This document shows, in pieces, positions 16,025 to 25,009 of a stretch of 64,000 bases of DNA. Position 1 is the first letter of the stretch. Every line of letters starts with the position of its first letter. This stretch comes from Candidatus Obscuribacterales bacterium. GTDB lineage: Bacteria; Cyanobacteriota; Vampirovibrionia; Obscuribacterales; Obscuribacteraceae. The notes beneath the pieces are model-generated. The model ran no database searches, was not told where the DNA came from, and worked only from the letters and a program-made list of their open reading frames with translations. Where the stretch lies: assembly GCA_019744775.1 (NCBI GenBank), contig JAIETZ010000004.1, forward strand, positions 248,001-312,000, written 5' to 3'. A program made the translations under genes and the position numbers.

Positions 16025-16793
16025 AAATGAATCACTTCGAATAAACCAGGCTATTGCCAAAACTGGGTTTTGCTCACGCCGAAACGCGGATGAGTTGATT
16101 GCAGCTGGAAGAGTGAAACTCAATGGCAAGGTTGTGAAAGACTTTGGCGTCCTTGTCTCGGATAGAGACAAGCTGATGGTCGACAACAAGCCTATTGCCG
16201 TAAAGCGCTACACATACGTTGCCATGTACAAGCCCTTTGGGATTGTGACCACTTGCCAAGACGAGCAAGAACGTGAAACGATTCTTGATTTGCTCCCGGA
16301 GAATCTTCAACACTTAAGACCGGTCGGACGACTTGACCTGGCATCGGAAGGACTGATGATTCTGACCAACGACGGTGACCTGACCCAAAAGCTTACCCAC
16401 CCGTCCATGCACACCGACAAACGATACGTCGTAACTGTCAAAGGTTCTATGACACCCCGAGATCTAAAACTCATGGCATCAGGTATTGAACTCGACGACG
16501 GAATTACTCTGCCGGCAAAAGTTAGATTGTTAGAACACGGTAAAAAAATTCAATCAACAACATCATTTGAGCTGGTCATTACAGAGGGAAGAAACAGACA
16601 AATTCGACGCATGTGTGAAAAGCTTGGATATTCAGTAATTCGCTTGGTCAGGACTGGTATAGGTGCGTTACAATTGGGTAAGATGACTCCAGGAACCTGG
16701 CGTTACCTTACAGTAGAAGAAATCAATGCAGTCAACAATCAATATGGACGCTCCACTAGCTCAAATCGGTCAGAAACTAAAAACCGCTCGTGA
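15993..16793 (+). CDS. rRNA pseudouridine synthase of the RsuA/RluB family
   Basis: This enzyme isomerises a uridine in rRNA (RluB or RsuA type; the site cannot be fixed from sequence). An N-terminal S4 RNA-binding domain begins at SLRINQAIAKTGFCSRRNAD and continues to the DRDKLMVDN region. The catalytic domain carries the motif with the essential Asp, PVGRLDLASEGLMILTNDG, followed later by GRNRQIRRMC. The start is uncertain. TTG 15993 has GAAGG seven bases upstream and gives a short leader before the S4 domain. The frame is open up to ATG 15879, but that extension is translated dispersed repeat and has no binding site. The 3' end overlaps rodZ by 68 bases. Confidence 0.9.
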   Translation: MTKRAAVTGASNESLRINQAIAKTGFCSRRNADELIAAGRVKLNGKVVKDFGVLVSDRDKLMVDNKPIAVKRYTYVAMYKPFGIVTTCQDEQERETILDLLPENLQHLRPVGRLDLASEGLMILTNDGDLTQKLTHPSMHTDKRYVVTVKGSMTPRDLKLMASGIELDDGITLPAKVRLLEHGKKIQSTTSFELVITEGRNRQIRRMCEKLGYSVIRLVRTGIGALQLGKMTPGTWRYLTVEEINAVNNQYGRSTSSNRSETKNRS

Positions 16794-17775
16794 AGCGCAG
16801 AATCTCACGCTTCGCAATATATACGAGAAAACAAAAATTCCTGTAGCCCACTTGCAAGGTATCGACTCGGGTAATGACGAAGATTTGCCGGAGCCGGTCT
16901 ATGTCGCCGGATATATACGCCGCTACGCCGACATTGTTGGGCTTGATGGACATGGGCTGTCGGAAGAATACCGTTTTGCTGTTGAAGGACCTTCTACCAA
17001 AAAGGCAAAACCGGCCGGCGAATCGCATTACGTACCTCCGATAAATTACGGCAGACGCCACAATGATGCTCCACCAACATTTAAGACAATCTACTTCAAT
17101 GCTATTTGGATTGTTGTCGTAATAGGTTTGATTTCCTATCTTTCAATGACGCAATTGAACAATCAAGCCAATCAGTCAGATCCTTCATTGGCTTCTCTAA
17201 AAGATTCCGCCAGCCGCTTTGCACAATTGTCCGGACAATCAACAGGTCCGGGAGGAGCAGCAATTGAACCCGGCACACCTGGAGATGGTTCCAGCCGCCT
17301 ATCTTTGTCGGCCAGCCAACACGTCTGGGTAGAAGTTAAGTCCGTAGCATCCGGCGACAGCCTTTACACAGGCTACCTTGAGCAAGGTGACCGCAGAGAC
17401 TTCCAAGACGCACAAGGTCTGCGAGTCCGCGCCGACAACGGCGGCAGCTTAGCTGTCTCCTTCGACGGCAAGTCAGAGACATTTGGTGAAGCCGGCAAAG
17501 TTGCCGAACGCACTTTTATGGCTAAAACAGCAGCCCCAGCCACCGAGCCTGTACAAGCTACTGCTCCAACATCAGCTCCAAGTGATGTAAAACCGGCTGC
17601 TGTTACCAGAAGACCAACTCGCACAGCTCAGTCCACAGAAAGACGTGAACGCTACCGCAATGTCGATGAGACTCCAAGCCGCGACTATATCCCGGGCGAA
17701 TCCCTGGGCGGCGGCGGCACACGCTCAATTGACGTGCCTTACCGCTACACCGAAGGCCGTCTCGACAGCGACTAG
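16726..17775 (+). CDS. rodZ: RodZ-like cell-shape protein
   Basis: RodZ is a membrane protein that binds MreB and stabilises the elongasome. Residues ~10-75 form the HTH_25 domain typical of RodZ (IGQKLKTAREAQNLTLRNIY ... EPVYVAGYIRRYADIVGLD). A basic juxtamembrane stretch precedes one membrane helix (IYFNAIWIVVVIGLISYLSM, about residue 123-142). The periplasmic part contains a DUF4115-like domain (SQHVWVEVKSVASGDSLYTG) and ends in a Pro/Thr/Arg-rich tail. ATG 16726 overlaps the previous gene by 68 bases; ATG 16744 is an equally possible start. It lies about 12 kb from the mre operon. Confidence 0.88.
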   Translation: MQSTINMDAPLAQIGQKLKTAREAQNLTLRNIYEKTKIPVAHLQGIDSGNDEDLPEPVYVAGYIRRYADIVGLDGHGLSEEYRFAVEGPSTKKAKPAGESHYVPPINYGRRHNDAPPTFKTIYFNAIWIVVVIGLISYLSMTQLNNQANQSDPSLASLKDSASRFAQLSGQSTGPGGAAIEPGTPGDGSSRLSLSASQHVWVEVKSVASGDSLYTGYLEQGDRRDFQDAQGLRVRADNGGSLAVSFDGKSETFGEAGKVAERTFMAKTAAPATEPVQATAPTSAPSDVKPAAVTRRPTRTAQSTERRERYRNVDETPSRDYIPGESLGGGGTRSIDVPYRYTEGRLDSD

Positions 17776-17895
17776 TTATTAACATTGATGTGGGAACCAC
17801 TAATGGATTCCTGGCTTTCTAGCCGGGAAATGCCATAATGTAGGGCTTCCAACCCCCTGACAAGCTTAAGTCGGGTTTATCTCTGGGAAAAGTCA

Positions 17896-18026
17896 CGAGA
17901 AGGCGTAGCAGAGAGCTGCGATGAGCAGGTCGCCGCGAAGCCGCCAACGGTTGCTTGATAGCAAGCAAGGAGACGACACTAAATGTGTCGTCGAAGCAAC
18001 CTCAAAAAAGACGGAACCGGAGCGTT
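17896..18026 (+). repeat. Dispersed leader repeat, copy D (upstream of rimO)
   Basis: It contains the stem-loop GCTGCGA-TGAGCAGG-TCGCCGC (17915-17936, one mismatch) and a second hairpin TTGCT-TGAT-AGCAA (17951-17964), in which a C-G pair of copy B is replaced by T-A. An extra perfect eight-pair hairpin, GACGACAC-TAAAT-GTGTCGTC, lies at 17972-17992. The copy ends in AACCGGAGCG (18015-18024), 20 bases before the rimO GTG. Like copy C it happens to be open in frame with the downstream gene. Confidence 0.78.
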
Positions 18027-18043
18027 ACAAAAAGGATCTCCCC

Positions 18044-19372
18044 GTGAAAAATCCTAAAATTGGCGTAGTTACACTTGGCTGTCCGAAAAATACGACGGAC
18101 ACCGAAGTTATGTTGGGCATCCTCAAGGAAGCCGGGCTGGAAGTTACTTTCGATAATGACGAGGCTCAGCTTTGCCTCATAAATACCTGTGCCTTTATTG
18201 AAGATGCTCGTCGCGAGTCGGTTAAGACATTGATTGAGCTAGCTGACGAGGGCAAAGAGCTGATCATTACCGGTTGTTTGGCACAACACTACAAAGAAGA
18301 ATTGCTTGGTGAAATTCCGGAGGCTCGTGCACTAGTCGGTACAGGCGATCTGACAAAAATTGCTGATGTCGTAAAAGCAGTGATTGCTGATTCGTCATTG
18401 CGCATCGTTGAAGTAAGTGATGTTCCAAACGACTATCACGAGGAAGTGTTACCTCGTCTCAATATCGGCTTTGGCGCTTCAGCGTATTTGAAAATTGCAG
18501 AAGGCTGCGATCACCGTTGTACGTTCTGTATCATTCCAATGCTGAGAGGAGATTTCCGTTCACGCACCATTGAGTCGCTCGTCGAAGAAGCAAAATACTT
18601 AGTGAAAAATGGCGCGCGCGAAATCATCCTCATTTCGCAAGACTCAACTTATTACGGTCTAGATATCTACAAGCGCATGGCACTGGCTGATTTGCTGCGC
18701 GCGTTGCACGAGATAGAAGACTTGCACTGGATTCGTATCATGTATTTCTACCCCAGTGAAACAAATGTCGAACTTTTAAAAACAATAGCTGAATTACCGA
18801 AAGTAGTTAAGTACGTTGATATTCCGCTGCAGCACAGCGATCCACAAGTATTGTCCAACATGGCGAGACCACAAAAGCCGGAAGTAGTTATTGAAGCTAT
18901 CCGCAAATACATCCCCGATGTGGCTATCCGCTCAACGTTCATTGTTGGTTTTCCTGGTGAAACCGATGAGCAATTTGAGCATCTGTATAACTTCATTGAA
19001 GAACAGAAGCTCAATAGACTTGGCGTATTTACTTATTCACGCCAGACAGAAGTTCCTAGCGGCAATATGCCCGATCAGATTCCGGAAAAAATCAAAAAAT
19101 CACGCCGTAAGCGCTTAATGGAGTTGCAACACGAAATCTCCACTGCAGCAAATCAGAAATTAGTCGGCAGAACAATTGAAGTTCTCATCGAAGGGTTCGA
19201 CGAAGCTAAAGGCCTATACGTAGGTAGAAGCCAGTGGGATGCACCACAGGTAGATAACCAGGTATACGTCAAAGACCCGGCAGGCGACGTAATTATTGGT
19301 GACTTCGTGCCAGTGGAAGTTCAAGAAGCCCGCCCCTATGACCTTATAGGCATAGCGAAGCCGACCAGTTGA
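18044..19372 (+). CDS. rimO: Ribosomal protein S12 methylthiotransferase
   Basis: This radical-SAM enzyme adds a methylthio group to an aspartate of ribosomal protein S12. The N-terminal UPF0004 domain starts IGVVTLGCPKNTTDTEVMLG, the RimO-specific form of the motif. The radical SAM cluster ligands are C155, C159 and C162 in GCDHRCTFC. A TRAM domain closes the protein (VGRTIEVLIEGF). From GTG 18044, with AAGGA seven bases upstream, the length is 442 residues, as expected. The frame is open to 17921, but that extension is translated dispersed repeat. Confidence 0.95.
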   Translation: MKNPKIGVVTLGCPKNTTDTEVMLGILKEAGLEVTFDNDEAQLCLINTCAFIEDARRESVKTLIELADEGKELIITGCLAQHYKEELLGEIPEARALVGTGDLTKIADVVKAVIADSSLRIVEVSDVPNDYHEEVLPRLNIGFGASAYLKIAEGCDHRCTFCIIPMLRGDFRSRTIESLVEEAKYLVKNGAREIILISQDSTYYGLDIYKRMALADLLRALHEIEDLHWIRIMYFYPSETNVELLKTIAELPKVVKYVDIPLQHSDPQVLSNMARPQKPEVVIEAIRKYIPDVAIRSTFIVGFPGETDEQFEHLYNFIEEQKLNRLGVFTYSRQTEVPSGNMPDQIPEKIKKSRRKRLMELQHEISTAANQKLVGRTIEVLIEGFDEAKGLYVGRSQWDAPQVDNQVYVKDPAGDVIIGDFVPVEVQEARPYDLIGIAKPTS

Positions 19373-19468
19373 CAGTTTGAACGTTTAGGTGGCAAGCTAA
19401 TAAGATGATCCCCTTGGCAGCCCTTGGATACCCTTTATCCCTGGTCGCATGAGAATCTGGGTTTGCAA

Positions 19469-20080
19469 ATGAACGAAGACGAACTAGCTGGCGGGCAAGA
19501 CATCCATTTAATGTTGGGTCTATCTGAGTCGACTTCGCTCATGGAAGTGAAGAAAGCATACGCCCAGATGCTCCGCGCACTCTACTCCACTGATATGGCA
19601 AAATCCAAAACCGGTCTTGCGCGTCTAAAGGATATTCGACAGCGCATTCAAGGAGCACTCGACCAGCTAACTAAACTGCACAGGGAAGAACTCATTAACG
19701 AAATTGCCAAAAATGGTGTACGTCCCAAAATTGGACAGATGCTTGTAGCATGTGGACTTTTGACTATCGACCAGTTGGATGCTGCACTTGAAATTCAACG
19801 CAACACTCAATCGCACCATATTTTCATTGGTGAAATTCTCGTCAATGCCGGTTACATCACAGAAAAACAATTGGGCCATTATCTAAAACAACAAGAGCTT
19901 CTGCGCCTGCCACCTGATCATGAAGACAGATGGGGACAAAGACTCGTAGAACTTGGACTTGTCACCGAAGATCAACTCAATGTAGCATTGATTGATCAAA
20001 ACAACAAATCAGTAACATTGCGCGAAGCGCTCATCAGCAGAGGCTGGCTGACAGCCGATGTCTTAGATCACATTTTCTAA
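19469..20080 (+). CDS. MshEN-repeat protein with a degenerate J-like N-terminus
   Basis: From ATG 19469 this is a soluble protein of 203 residues. Residues ~10-45 (IHLMLGLSESTSLMEVKKAY ... MLRALYST) have the spacing of a J domain, but the HPD tripeptide is missing. Two MshEN-like repeats follow, IGQMLVACGLLTIDQLDAAL with IGEILVNAGYITEKQLGHYL, and GQRLVELGLVTEDQLNVALI with REALISRGWLTADVLDHIF. This module is found at the N-terminus of PilB/GspE ATPases, where it can bind cyclic di-GMP. No ATPase domain is present. It converges with a true J-domain gene, overlapping by 4 bases. The start is uncertain; TTG 19424 is also in frame. Confidence 0.65.
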   Translation: MNEDELAGGQDIHLMLGLSESTSLMEVKKAYAQMLRALYSTDMAKSKTGLARLKDIRQRIQGALDQLTKLHREELINEIAKNGVRPKIGQMLVACGLLTIDQLDAALEIQRNTQSHHIFIGEILVNAGYITEKQLGHYLKQQELLRLPPDHEDRWGQRLVELGLVTEDQLNVALIDQNNKSVTLREALISRGWLTADVLDHIF

Positions 20081-20754
20081 CCGCGCGTCAGTCTTAGACT
20101 TTGCCTCGAGAGGTCCTGCGAAATGCGGACTAAACTCTCAGCCATAGTCAAATGCGAGTAATCAAAATTCTTGCAAAAGAAACGCATCTCTTCAAGCGCA
20201 TCTGCAGCTTGCGCAATTGAATAGCGCATCATGCGCACAGCAGCATCCAGTGATCTGGGACATGGCTCACGACTAAGTGAGTTGGATGCTTTGCGCAAAA
20301 TTTGCTCGACGAGGTCCACATAATTTGCAAAATTTTCTACTAATTCGTCATCGTAAATATCCAATGACAATTCTCGAAGTTGTTTCCTGTACGCTGACAG
20401 AACACGCCCAACATCACGTCTTACGGGGTGGAATACTTTGCCCAAATACATTTCACGAGCTTGATCCTCACTAACCGCGCTGGTATCGAATGAAAATCTG
20501 CCGCGTTTAGATATACCTATTGAGCGGTCATAGTAAGCACGGCGTTCTTTGTCCATGAGCGTCTCATAGGCATCAATGAGAGCGCGCATATGTTCGTTAG
20601 CTTTTTCTTTTTCAGAATCACTTTTCTTGTGGTGCTCAAGGTCGGGGTGGTGGCTCTTAACCAGTTTCCGATAAGCGCGTTTAATCTCTCCTGAAGCAAC
20701 ATCAGGATCGACTCCCAGAATCTGATAGTGGGTTTTTGTGCGCTTGTATGCCAC
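20077..20754 (-). CDS. J-domain (DnaJ-class) co-chaperone-like protein
   Basis: From GTG 20754 this is a 225-residue protein with an N-terminal J domain: HYQILGVDPDVASGEIKRAY followed by the essential HPD at residues 36-38, and YETLMDKERRAYYD. The remaining ~150 residues are helical, with no zinc-finger or client-binding domain of DnaJ, so it probably recruits Hsp70 to a particular partner. The GTG is preceded by AAGGAG with nine bases between. The open frame extends to 20877, but that would overlap the divergent neighbour at 20838. Confidence 0.82.
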   Translation of the reverse strand: MAYKRTKTHYQILGVDPDVASGEIKRAYRKLVKSHHPDLEHHKKSDSEKEKANEHMRALIDAYETLMDKERRAYYDRSIGISKRGRFSFDTSAVSEDQAREMYLGKVFHPVRRDVGRVLSAYRKQLRELSLDIYDDELVENFANYVDLVEQILRKASNSLSREPCPRSLDAAVRMMRYSIAQAADALEEMRFFCKNFDYSHLTMAESLVRISQDLSRQSLRLTRG

Positions 20755-20837
20755 TTTCACATACTCCTTAACATAATTATGCCCGTAGAATATGTGCTGG
20801 GTGACGTCAGCCCGGCAAAACTGGGCAAAGTAATAAC

Positions 20838-21932
20838 ATGCTCGTATGTGAAAATTGCCAATCCCCCATAGAGCCATTTGAGGTCAAATGCCACCATTGC
20901 GGCACGGACCTCGAAACTGAGCCGGCGCTAACGGTGCCGGAAGACATGGTTGCGGAGCCTGAGTTGGCGGAAGCCTACCAGAGCTGGCTTGGACAAGGAG
21001 CCCAGGCACTCAAGCAAAAGGACTATGGTCAGGCTTCAGTTTGTTTTTCAGAGGCCCTCAAGCGCGCTCATGGATTGAAAAATGGCGCAGGCGAGGAATT
21101 CCTTGTTCGGCGAAAACTAGCATCCACTCTAGAAAAGCTGGACAAAGTTGAAGAAGCTCTACAACAATATCAGATACTTGTCGACACTGCGCCAAATGAC
21201 GACATCAAGTCGAAGCTGCAAAGCAAACTAAGCGCACTGAGCAAAAATTCAAACGGGGAAGCTCCCGTCACTGCCGACAATAATTTCCATGCAATCGCAG
21301 GGCAAGACTATAAGTATGCTCCTTTGTATTGTCCACAATGCAGAAGATTGCTGGCGGAAGCGGAGATTTATAGCTATCGCAATTCGCGGGCGGCAAATAC
21401 TTTCATTTGCGGTCACAGCGGCGAGCCTATCGTTAAACACGACCGGCTATACCAGCGCCGAATGAATGAAGCAAGCGAACAAGAGATGCGGGCAAATCTT
21501 GTTGCCAAAATCGCTTCGAGAAAAATCATTCGCGGCAAAGACAAAACAGTTGCCGCCCTACTAGCGCTCTGTTTGGGTTGCTTGGGCATGCATCGTTTTT
21601 ACTTGGAAGAACGCGGCGCGGGATATGTCCTATTAAGTTGGTTTTCCATATTTTTCATAGTGGCGGTTTCACTTACTGCCAATGCCTTCAGCAGTTTGAC
21701 TATTTCACCATGGCTTGTCGGACTTGCCTGGTTCTTTGCTTTTATTCCATGTTTTGTCAGCATTGTCGAAGCCGTTCAACTGGCTCAGATGGACGAAATA
21801 ACATTCAACCTGACATACAACTTGGAATTGGTCCTGGGTTCAGTGCCGCCTGTGCAAACACGAGTAGAATCTCACATGGATGTCTTTTCCATGGAAATTA
21901 GCGATGAACCGGATGAATTTGACAGCCAATAA
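20838..21932 (+). CDS. TM2-domain membrane protein with zinc ribbon and TPR-like region
   Basis: This 364-residue protein begins with a zinc ribbon (CENCQS ... CHHCGTDLE, residues 4-27). A TPR-like helical region follows (ALKQKDYGQASVCFSEALKR at about residue 56, then VEEALQQYQILVDTAP). A second Cys pair, YCPQCRRLL, lies near residue 163 and a TM2 domain at about 235-320 (KTVAALLALCLGCLGMHRFY ... FIPCFVSIVEAVQLAQMDE). TM2 domains have two helices joined by a conserved GxHRFY turn. The role is unknown. Its tail overlaps the opposing GH3 gene by 35 bases. Confidence 0.75.
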   Translation: MLVCENCQSPIEPFEVKCHHCGTDLETEPALTVPEDMVAEPELAEAYQSWLGQGAQALKQKDYGQASVCFSEALKRAHGLKNGAGEEFLVRRKLASTLEKLDKVEEALQQYQILVDTAPNDDIKSKLQSKLSALSKNSNGEAPVTADNNFHAIAGQDYKYAPLYCPQCRRLLAEAEIYSYRNSRAANTFICGHSGEPIVKHDRLYQRRMNEASEQEMRANLVAKIASRKIIRGKDKTVAALLALCLGCLGMHRFYLEERGAGYVLLSWFSIFFIVAVSLTANAFSSLTISPWLVGLAWFFAFIPCFVSIVEAVQLAQMDEITFNLTYNLELVLGSVPPVQTRVESHMDVFSMEISDEPDEFDSQ

Positions 21933-23550
21933 TGATTTGCTTTAGATCGTCTTTCGGATTCAAATGACTTATTTTGATCTGAGAATCAGGAACTCCTGAC
22001 GCTACTAACTTCTTACGCAATGTTTCGTATGTGCCGGACTGCAACTGTTTAAGTTCTACAGGAAGTAGTCTTTCGGATTCACGCTTGGTAGCATACTCGG
22101 AATTGAAGTTGGCCAATTGCTTATCGAATACTTGAGCCAGATTGCTTGGACAGCTTTCAGTTTCACCTTCAAAATAAAGCTCATAGTGCGGTTCAGGGCG
22201 AAACTCAGGCACGAGCGTGAAATAGCGTGACTTGATGTTTAACTGCCTGAGAGTTTCCGACATGGCTTTTGTCACTTGCAACTCGGTTATTTTCTCACCG
22301 GTAAAGGAAGAAACATTGCCGCCTTTATACTGGAATTCGATTAACGGCGTTTGGTTATGACGCCCAACTATTTTCACCACATCATTTAGATGATAACGAT
22401 AGAGACCACCTGACGTCGTAAATAGAATGTGATAGTTCTGTCCCTGTTCAAGTTGGTCAGCTAAAAGCACAGTCGGATTTTTGCTTTCAATTTCCGATTC
22501 GGGAATGAATTCATAGAAGTGCGACCGCACTGCAAGCATTTGCCTATTGTTGCCCATATAGACAGAGCCACGTCCTTCACTGGCGCCGTAGGTCACATCG
22601 GATACCGGCAAATCACCAAAGAGTTCCGGGAAGTCCATCAAATAGAAAGAAGCAGCTGCTTTGGTCCAACAACAAATTACATTTAGTGTCGGCCAAATTT
22701 TGTGCGGCACAAATTCATCGCGATCTAATAGATGCGACAAGACTCGTGCTCGCTCAGGATTTTTCTTCACCAGCTTAGTTACAGCTGACGCCACATGCTC
22801 AGGCAATGGCTTGGGCGGATTAATAGTTCCATCAGCGACATCTTTTACGAGCTGCGGTCCATACGTTTTCAGGCGTTTTGCCAGAAGAACAATTGTGCTT
22901 GGGTTAAGCGTCATCAGCACACTCACCGGCAAGCACAAGGCAAGTCTCAGTATTGTGTAATAACGACTCTCGTAGTCTTTGATCAAGCACACTTCATAAG
23001 GAAGCGGTGAAATAAATCTTTTAACAACGCCAGGCTCTTCTTGAAATAGCTTTCCGGAAATCGCTCCGAAGGGAATGCCGCCTGATGTTCTGCCTTCTTC
23101 TGCCGGTGAAAAGACCGTCAGAGCTACACCATTGGACAAACCTGGAAAATCTTTCAGAAGATTGAAACCGGAAACAACAGAAGCGCGGCGAAATTCCATC
23201 ATGTAGCCAGGAGTTATTGGAATGAGCTTTTGTGCACCAGTTGTGCCGCTAGTGGTGGCAAACATTGTCGGCGATTCTGTCGTGAGGACGGATTTTTTGC
23301 CGGCAGCAATTTGATCAATGAATGGTCTGTGCTTGTCATAATCAGAAATAGGGACTGCCTTTTGAAAATCGGCAACTGATTTAATTGAGGCGAAATTGTA
23401 TTGGCGTCCAAACTGGCAATTTGCGTTTGCCCCTACTATCGAAAGCAATCTTTCGTTCTGGGCTGCCAATGGGGCATGTGACGCTTTCTCCAAAGCGTTG
23501 ACTTCCGACCGACCCAAAACAAACAGCGATTTATAGATAATATTGCGCAT
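21898..23550 (-). CDS. GH3-family acyl-acid amido synthetase, paralogue 1
   Basis: GH3 proteins activate a carboxylic acid as an acyl-adenylate and usually join it to an amino acid. The 550 residues are near the plant length. Visible ATP-binding motifs are FATTSGTTGAQKLIPIT (residues ~97-113), YGASEGRG near the middle, and YRYHLNDVVKIVG in the C-terminal third. Bacterial members are widespread but poorly characterised. The start at ATG 23550 is preceded by AAAGGA. It diverges from the glycosyltransferase gene at 23602, with 51 bases between. A second GH3 gene lies at 61183. The substrate is unknown; a product of the nearby megasynthase is an attractive guess only. Confidence 0.85.
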   Translation of the reverse strand: MRNIIYKSLFVLGRSEVNALEKASHAPLAAQNERLLSIVGANANCQFGRQYNFASIKSVADFQKAVPISDYDKHRPFIDQIAAGKKSVLTTESPTMFATTSGTTGAQKLIPITPGYMMEFRRASVVSGFNLLKDFPGLSNGVALTVFSPAEEGRTSGGIPFGAISGKLFQEEPGVVKRFISPLPYEVCLIKDYESRYYTILRLALCLPVSVLMTLNPSTIVLLAKRLKTYGPQLVKDVADGTINPPKPLPEHVASAVTKLVKKNPERARVLSHLLDRDEFVPHKIWPTLNVICCWTKAAASFYLMDFPELFGDLPVSDVTYGASEGRGSVYMGNNRQMLAVRSHFYEFIPESEIESKNPTVLLADQLEQGQNYHILFTTSGGLYRYHLNDVVKIVGRHNQTPLIEFQYKGGNVSSFTGEKITELQVTKAMSETLRQLNIKSRYFTLVPEFRPEPHYELYFEGETESCPSNLAQVFDKQLANFNSEYATKRESERLLPVELKQLQSGTYETLRKKLVASGVPDSQIKISHLNPKDDLKQIIIGCQIHPVHR

Positions 23551-23601
23551 TAATCAATATTCCTTTAGAGGCATTATACTTGCACGAAGAGGTGCTTTTC
23601 A

Positions 23602-24810
23602 GTGTTTTTGATTGTCTTGGCTAGTCTAATTACCCTTATTGTTTGCCTGGCGCAAATAATTTCCTTTCGCCGGCTCTACAACTATGTTGATGCCGAGTTG
23701 AAGCGCAAACCCAGCGCATATCAACCAAAGCTGGCGGTTGTCTTGCCATGCAAAGGCGTTGATCCCGGCTTCGCCGACAATTTGCAGAGACTATTGAGTC
23801 AAGACTATGGCGACTTTGAAGTTATTTTTGCCGTCGCTCAAGAAACGGACTCGGCATATCCCTATTTGCAAAATGCCATCAAAGAAGCACATAAATCTTT
23901 TCCCAATCGCAAGGCGCAAGTTGTCATAGCAGGTGTCAGCGACAAGTGCGCACAAAAGCTGAACAATCAACTAAAGGCTCTTAGCTGTGCATCGCCGGAT
24001 AGAGAAGTTTTTGTATTTGTCGATTCGGATGTTATCGCCAGAGAAGATTTTCTAAGTTGCTTGATAGCCCCACTTGAAGACCCCAGCGTTGGCATTTCCA
24101 CCGGCTACAGATTCTACATAGCCAGCAAAAATAATTGGGCATCGCTTGTACGCGCTCTTTGGAATCGCATGACTGCTTGGGAATTAGCCAATCCAAATTT
24201 GGCATACGCCTGGGGCGGCGCTATGGCTATAAGAAAACCCGACTTCGAAAGGCTGGATGTGCGTGGTTCCTGGCAGAAAGCAGCAACCGATGATATGTCG
24301 ATGACGACACTGGTGAAAGACGCCGGCATGTCCGTGCGCTTCGTGCCGCAGTGCTTGGTTGCCAGCGATGGCGACTCCGACGTGGCGGAAATTTTTGACT
24401 GGACCAACCGCCAACTGATTTTGACAAAGGTCTACTATCCAAAGCTTTGGCGCAAAGCAATTGCTCGTGCAACTGTTATGGCCATTTGGCTGATAACCAT
24501 TTTAATTGCCGGAGTCGGCGGACTGATTTCGCAAAATCCTGATTGGCTTTTGGCGACTGTAATAGGTTTAACTATTCTTCCTATCGAACTTTGGTTTCTG
24601 ATAAGAGCGCAAAATTTATGGCAAAGAGTCATCCCGGATCGCAAACAATACATAAATGATTCTTTGGCAAGTTTTTGTGTAGTGCTGCCACTGGCGCACC
24701 TTGTACTGCCATGGATGACGCTTTTTTCAGTCCTGACCAATCGTATTCAGTGGCGCGGCATCATCTACGATCTGCGCGCACCCGACAACGTAGTTGTAGT
24801 GAGAGCTTAA
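23602..24810 (+). CDS. Family 2 glycosyltransferase (ceramide glucosyltransferase/HpnI-like, GT21)
   Basis: This 402-residue membrane glycosyltransferase has an N-terminal helix (MFLIVLASLITLIVCLAQII). The GT-A domain begins AVVLPCKGVDPGF and carries the metal-binding D141-S-D143 and a D230-D231 motif (TDDMSM) that holds the probable catalytic base. WTNRQLILTKVYYP then resembles the (Q/R)xxRW acceptor motif in a degenerate form, and about four C-terminal membrane helices follow. The arrangement matches GT21 enzymes, which add sugars to ceramide or hopanoid lipids. The GTG start has GAGG about ten bases upstream. It lies 199 bases before the megasynthase operon in the same direction, which suggests a glycolipid product, by inference. 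Confidence 0.85.
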   Translation: MFLIVLASLITLIVCLAQIISFRRLYNYVDAELKRKPSAYQPKLAVVLPCKGVDPGFADNLQRLLSQDYGDFEVIFAVAQETDSAYPYLQNAIKEAHKSFPNRKAQVVIAGVSDKCAQKLNNQLKALSCASPDREVFVFVDSDVIAREDFLSCLIAPLEDPSVGISTGYRFYIASKNNWASLVRALWNRMTAWELANPNLAYAWGGAMAIRKPDFERLDVRGSWQKAATDDMSMTTLVKDAGMSVRFVPQCLVASDGDSDVAEIFDWTNRQLILTKVYYPKLWRKAIARATVMAIWLITILIAGVGGLISQNPDWLLATVIGLTILPIELWFLIRAQNLWQRVIPDRKQYINDSLASFCVVLPLAHLVLPWMTLFSVLTNRIQWRGIIYDLRAPDNVVVVRA

Positions 24811-24940
24811 CAGCTGCTGACAACCGGTTTTAAGCATAGAAAAATGGGTGCTATCTGTTCTAGTATTAGGGGTGGAATCAACTACCCTCGCATTACTATG
24901 TAGTCTTTACTATTTTAGATGTCATGGGATTGGTGCCTTG

Positions 24941-24963
24941 GTGTGGCTGGGCATATCCCACAC
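24941..24963. promoter_or_regulatory. Inverted repeat upstream of the megasynthase operon
   Basis: GTGTGG (24941-24946) and CCACAC (24958-24963) form a perfect six-base inverted repeat with an 11-base spacer, 47 bases before the ATG of the first synthase gene. It is the only clear symmetric element in the 199-base gap. TATAAA at 24987-24992 could be a -10 box, but I see no good -35. It could be an operator. Confidence 0.3.
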
Positions 24964-25009
24964 ACCTAATAGTTTCTCTTGGGACCTATAAATTTTCGAG
25001 GCTAAATAC

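Noticed and set aside
20755-20877. Upstream extension of the J-domain protein
   Set aside because: It would overlap the start of the divergent TM2 gene, and a good AAGGAG-GTG start is present at 20754.
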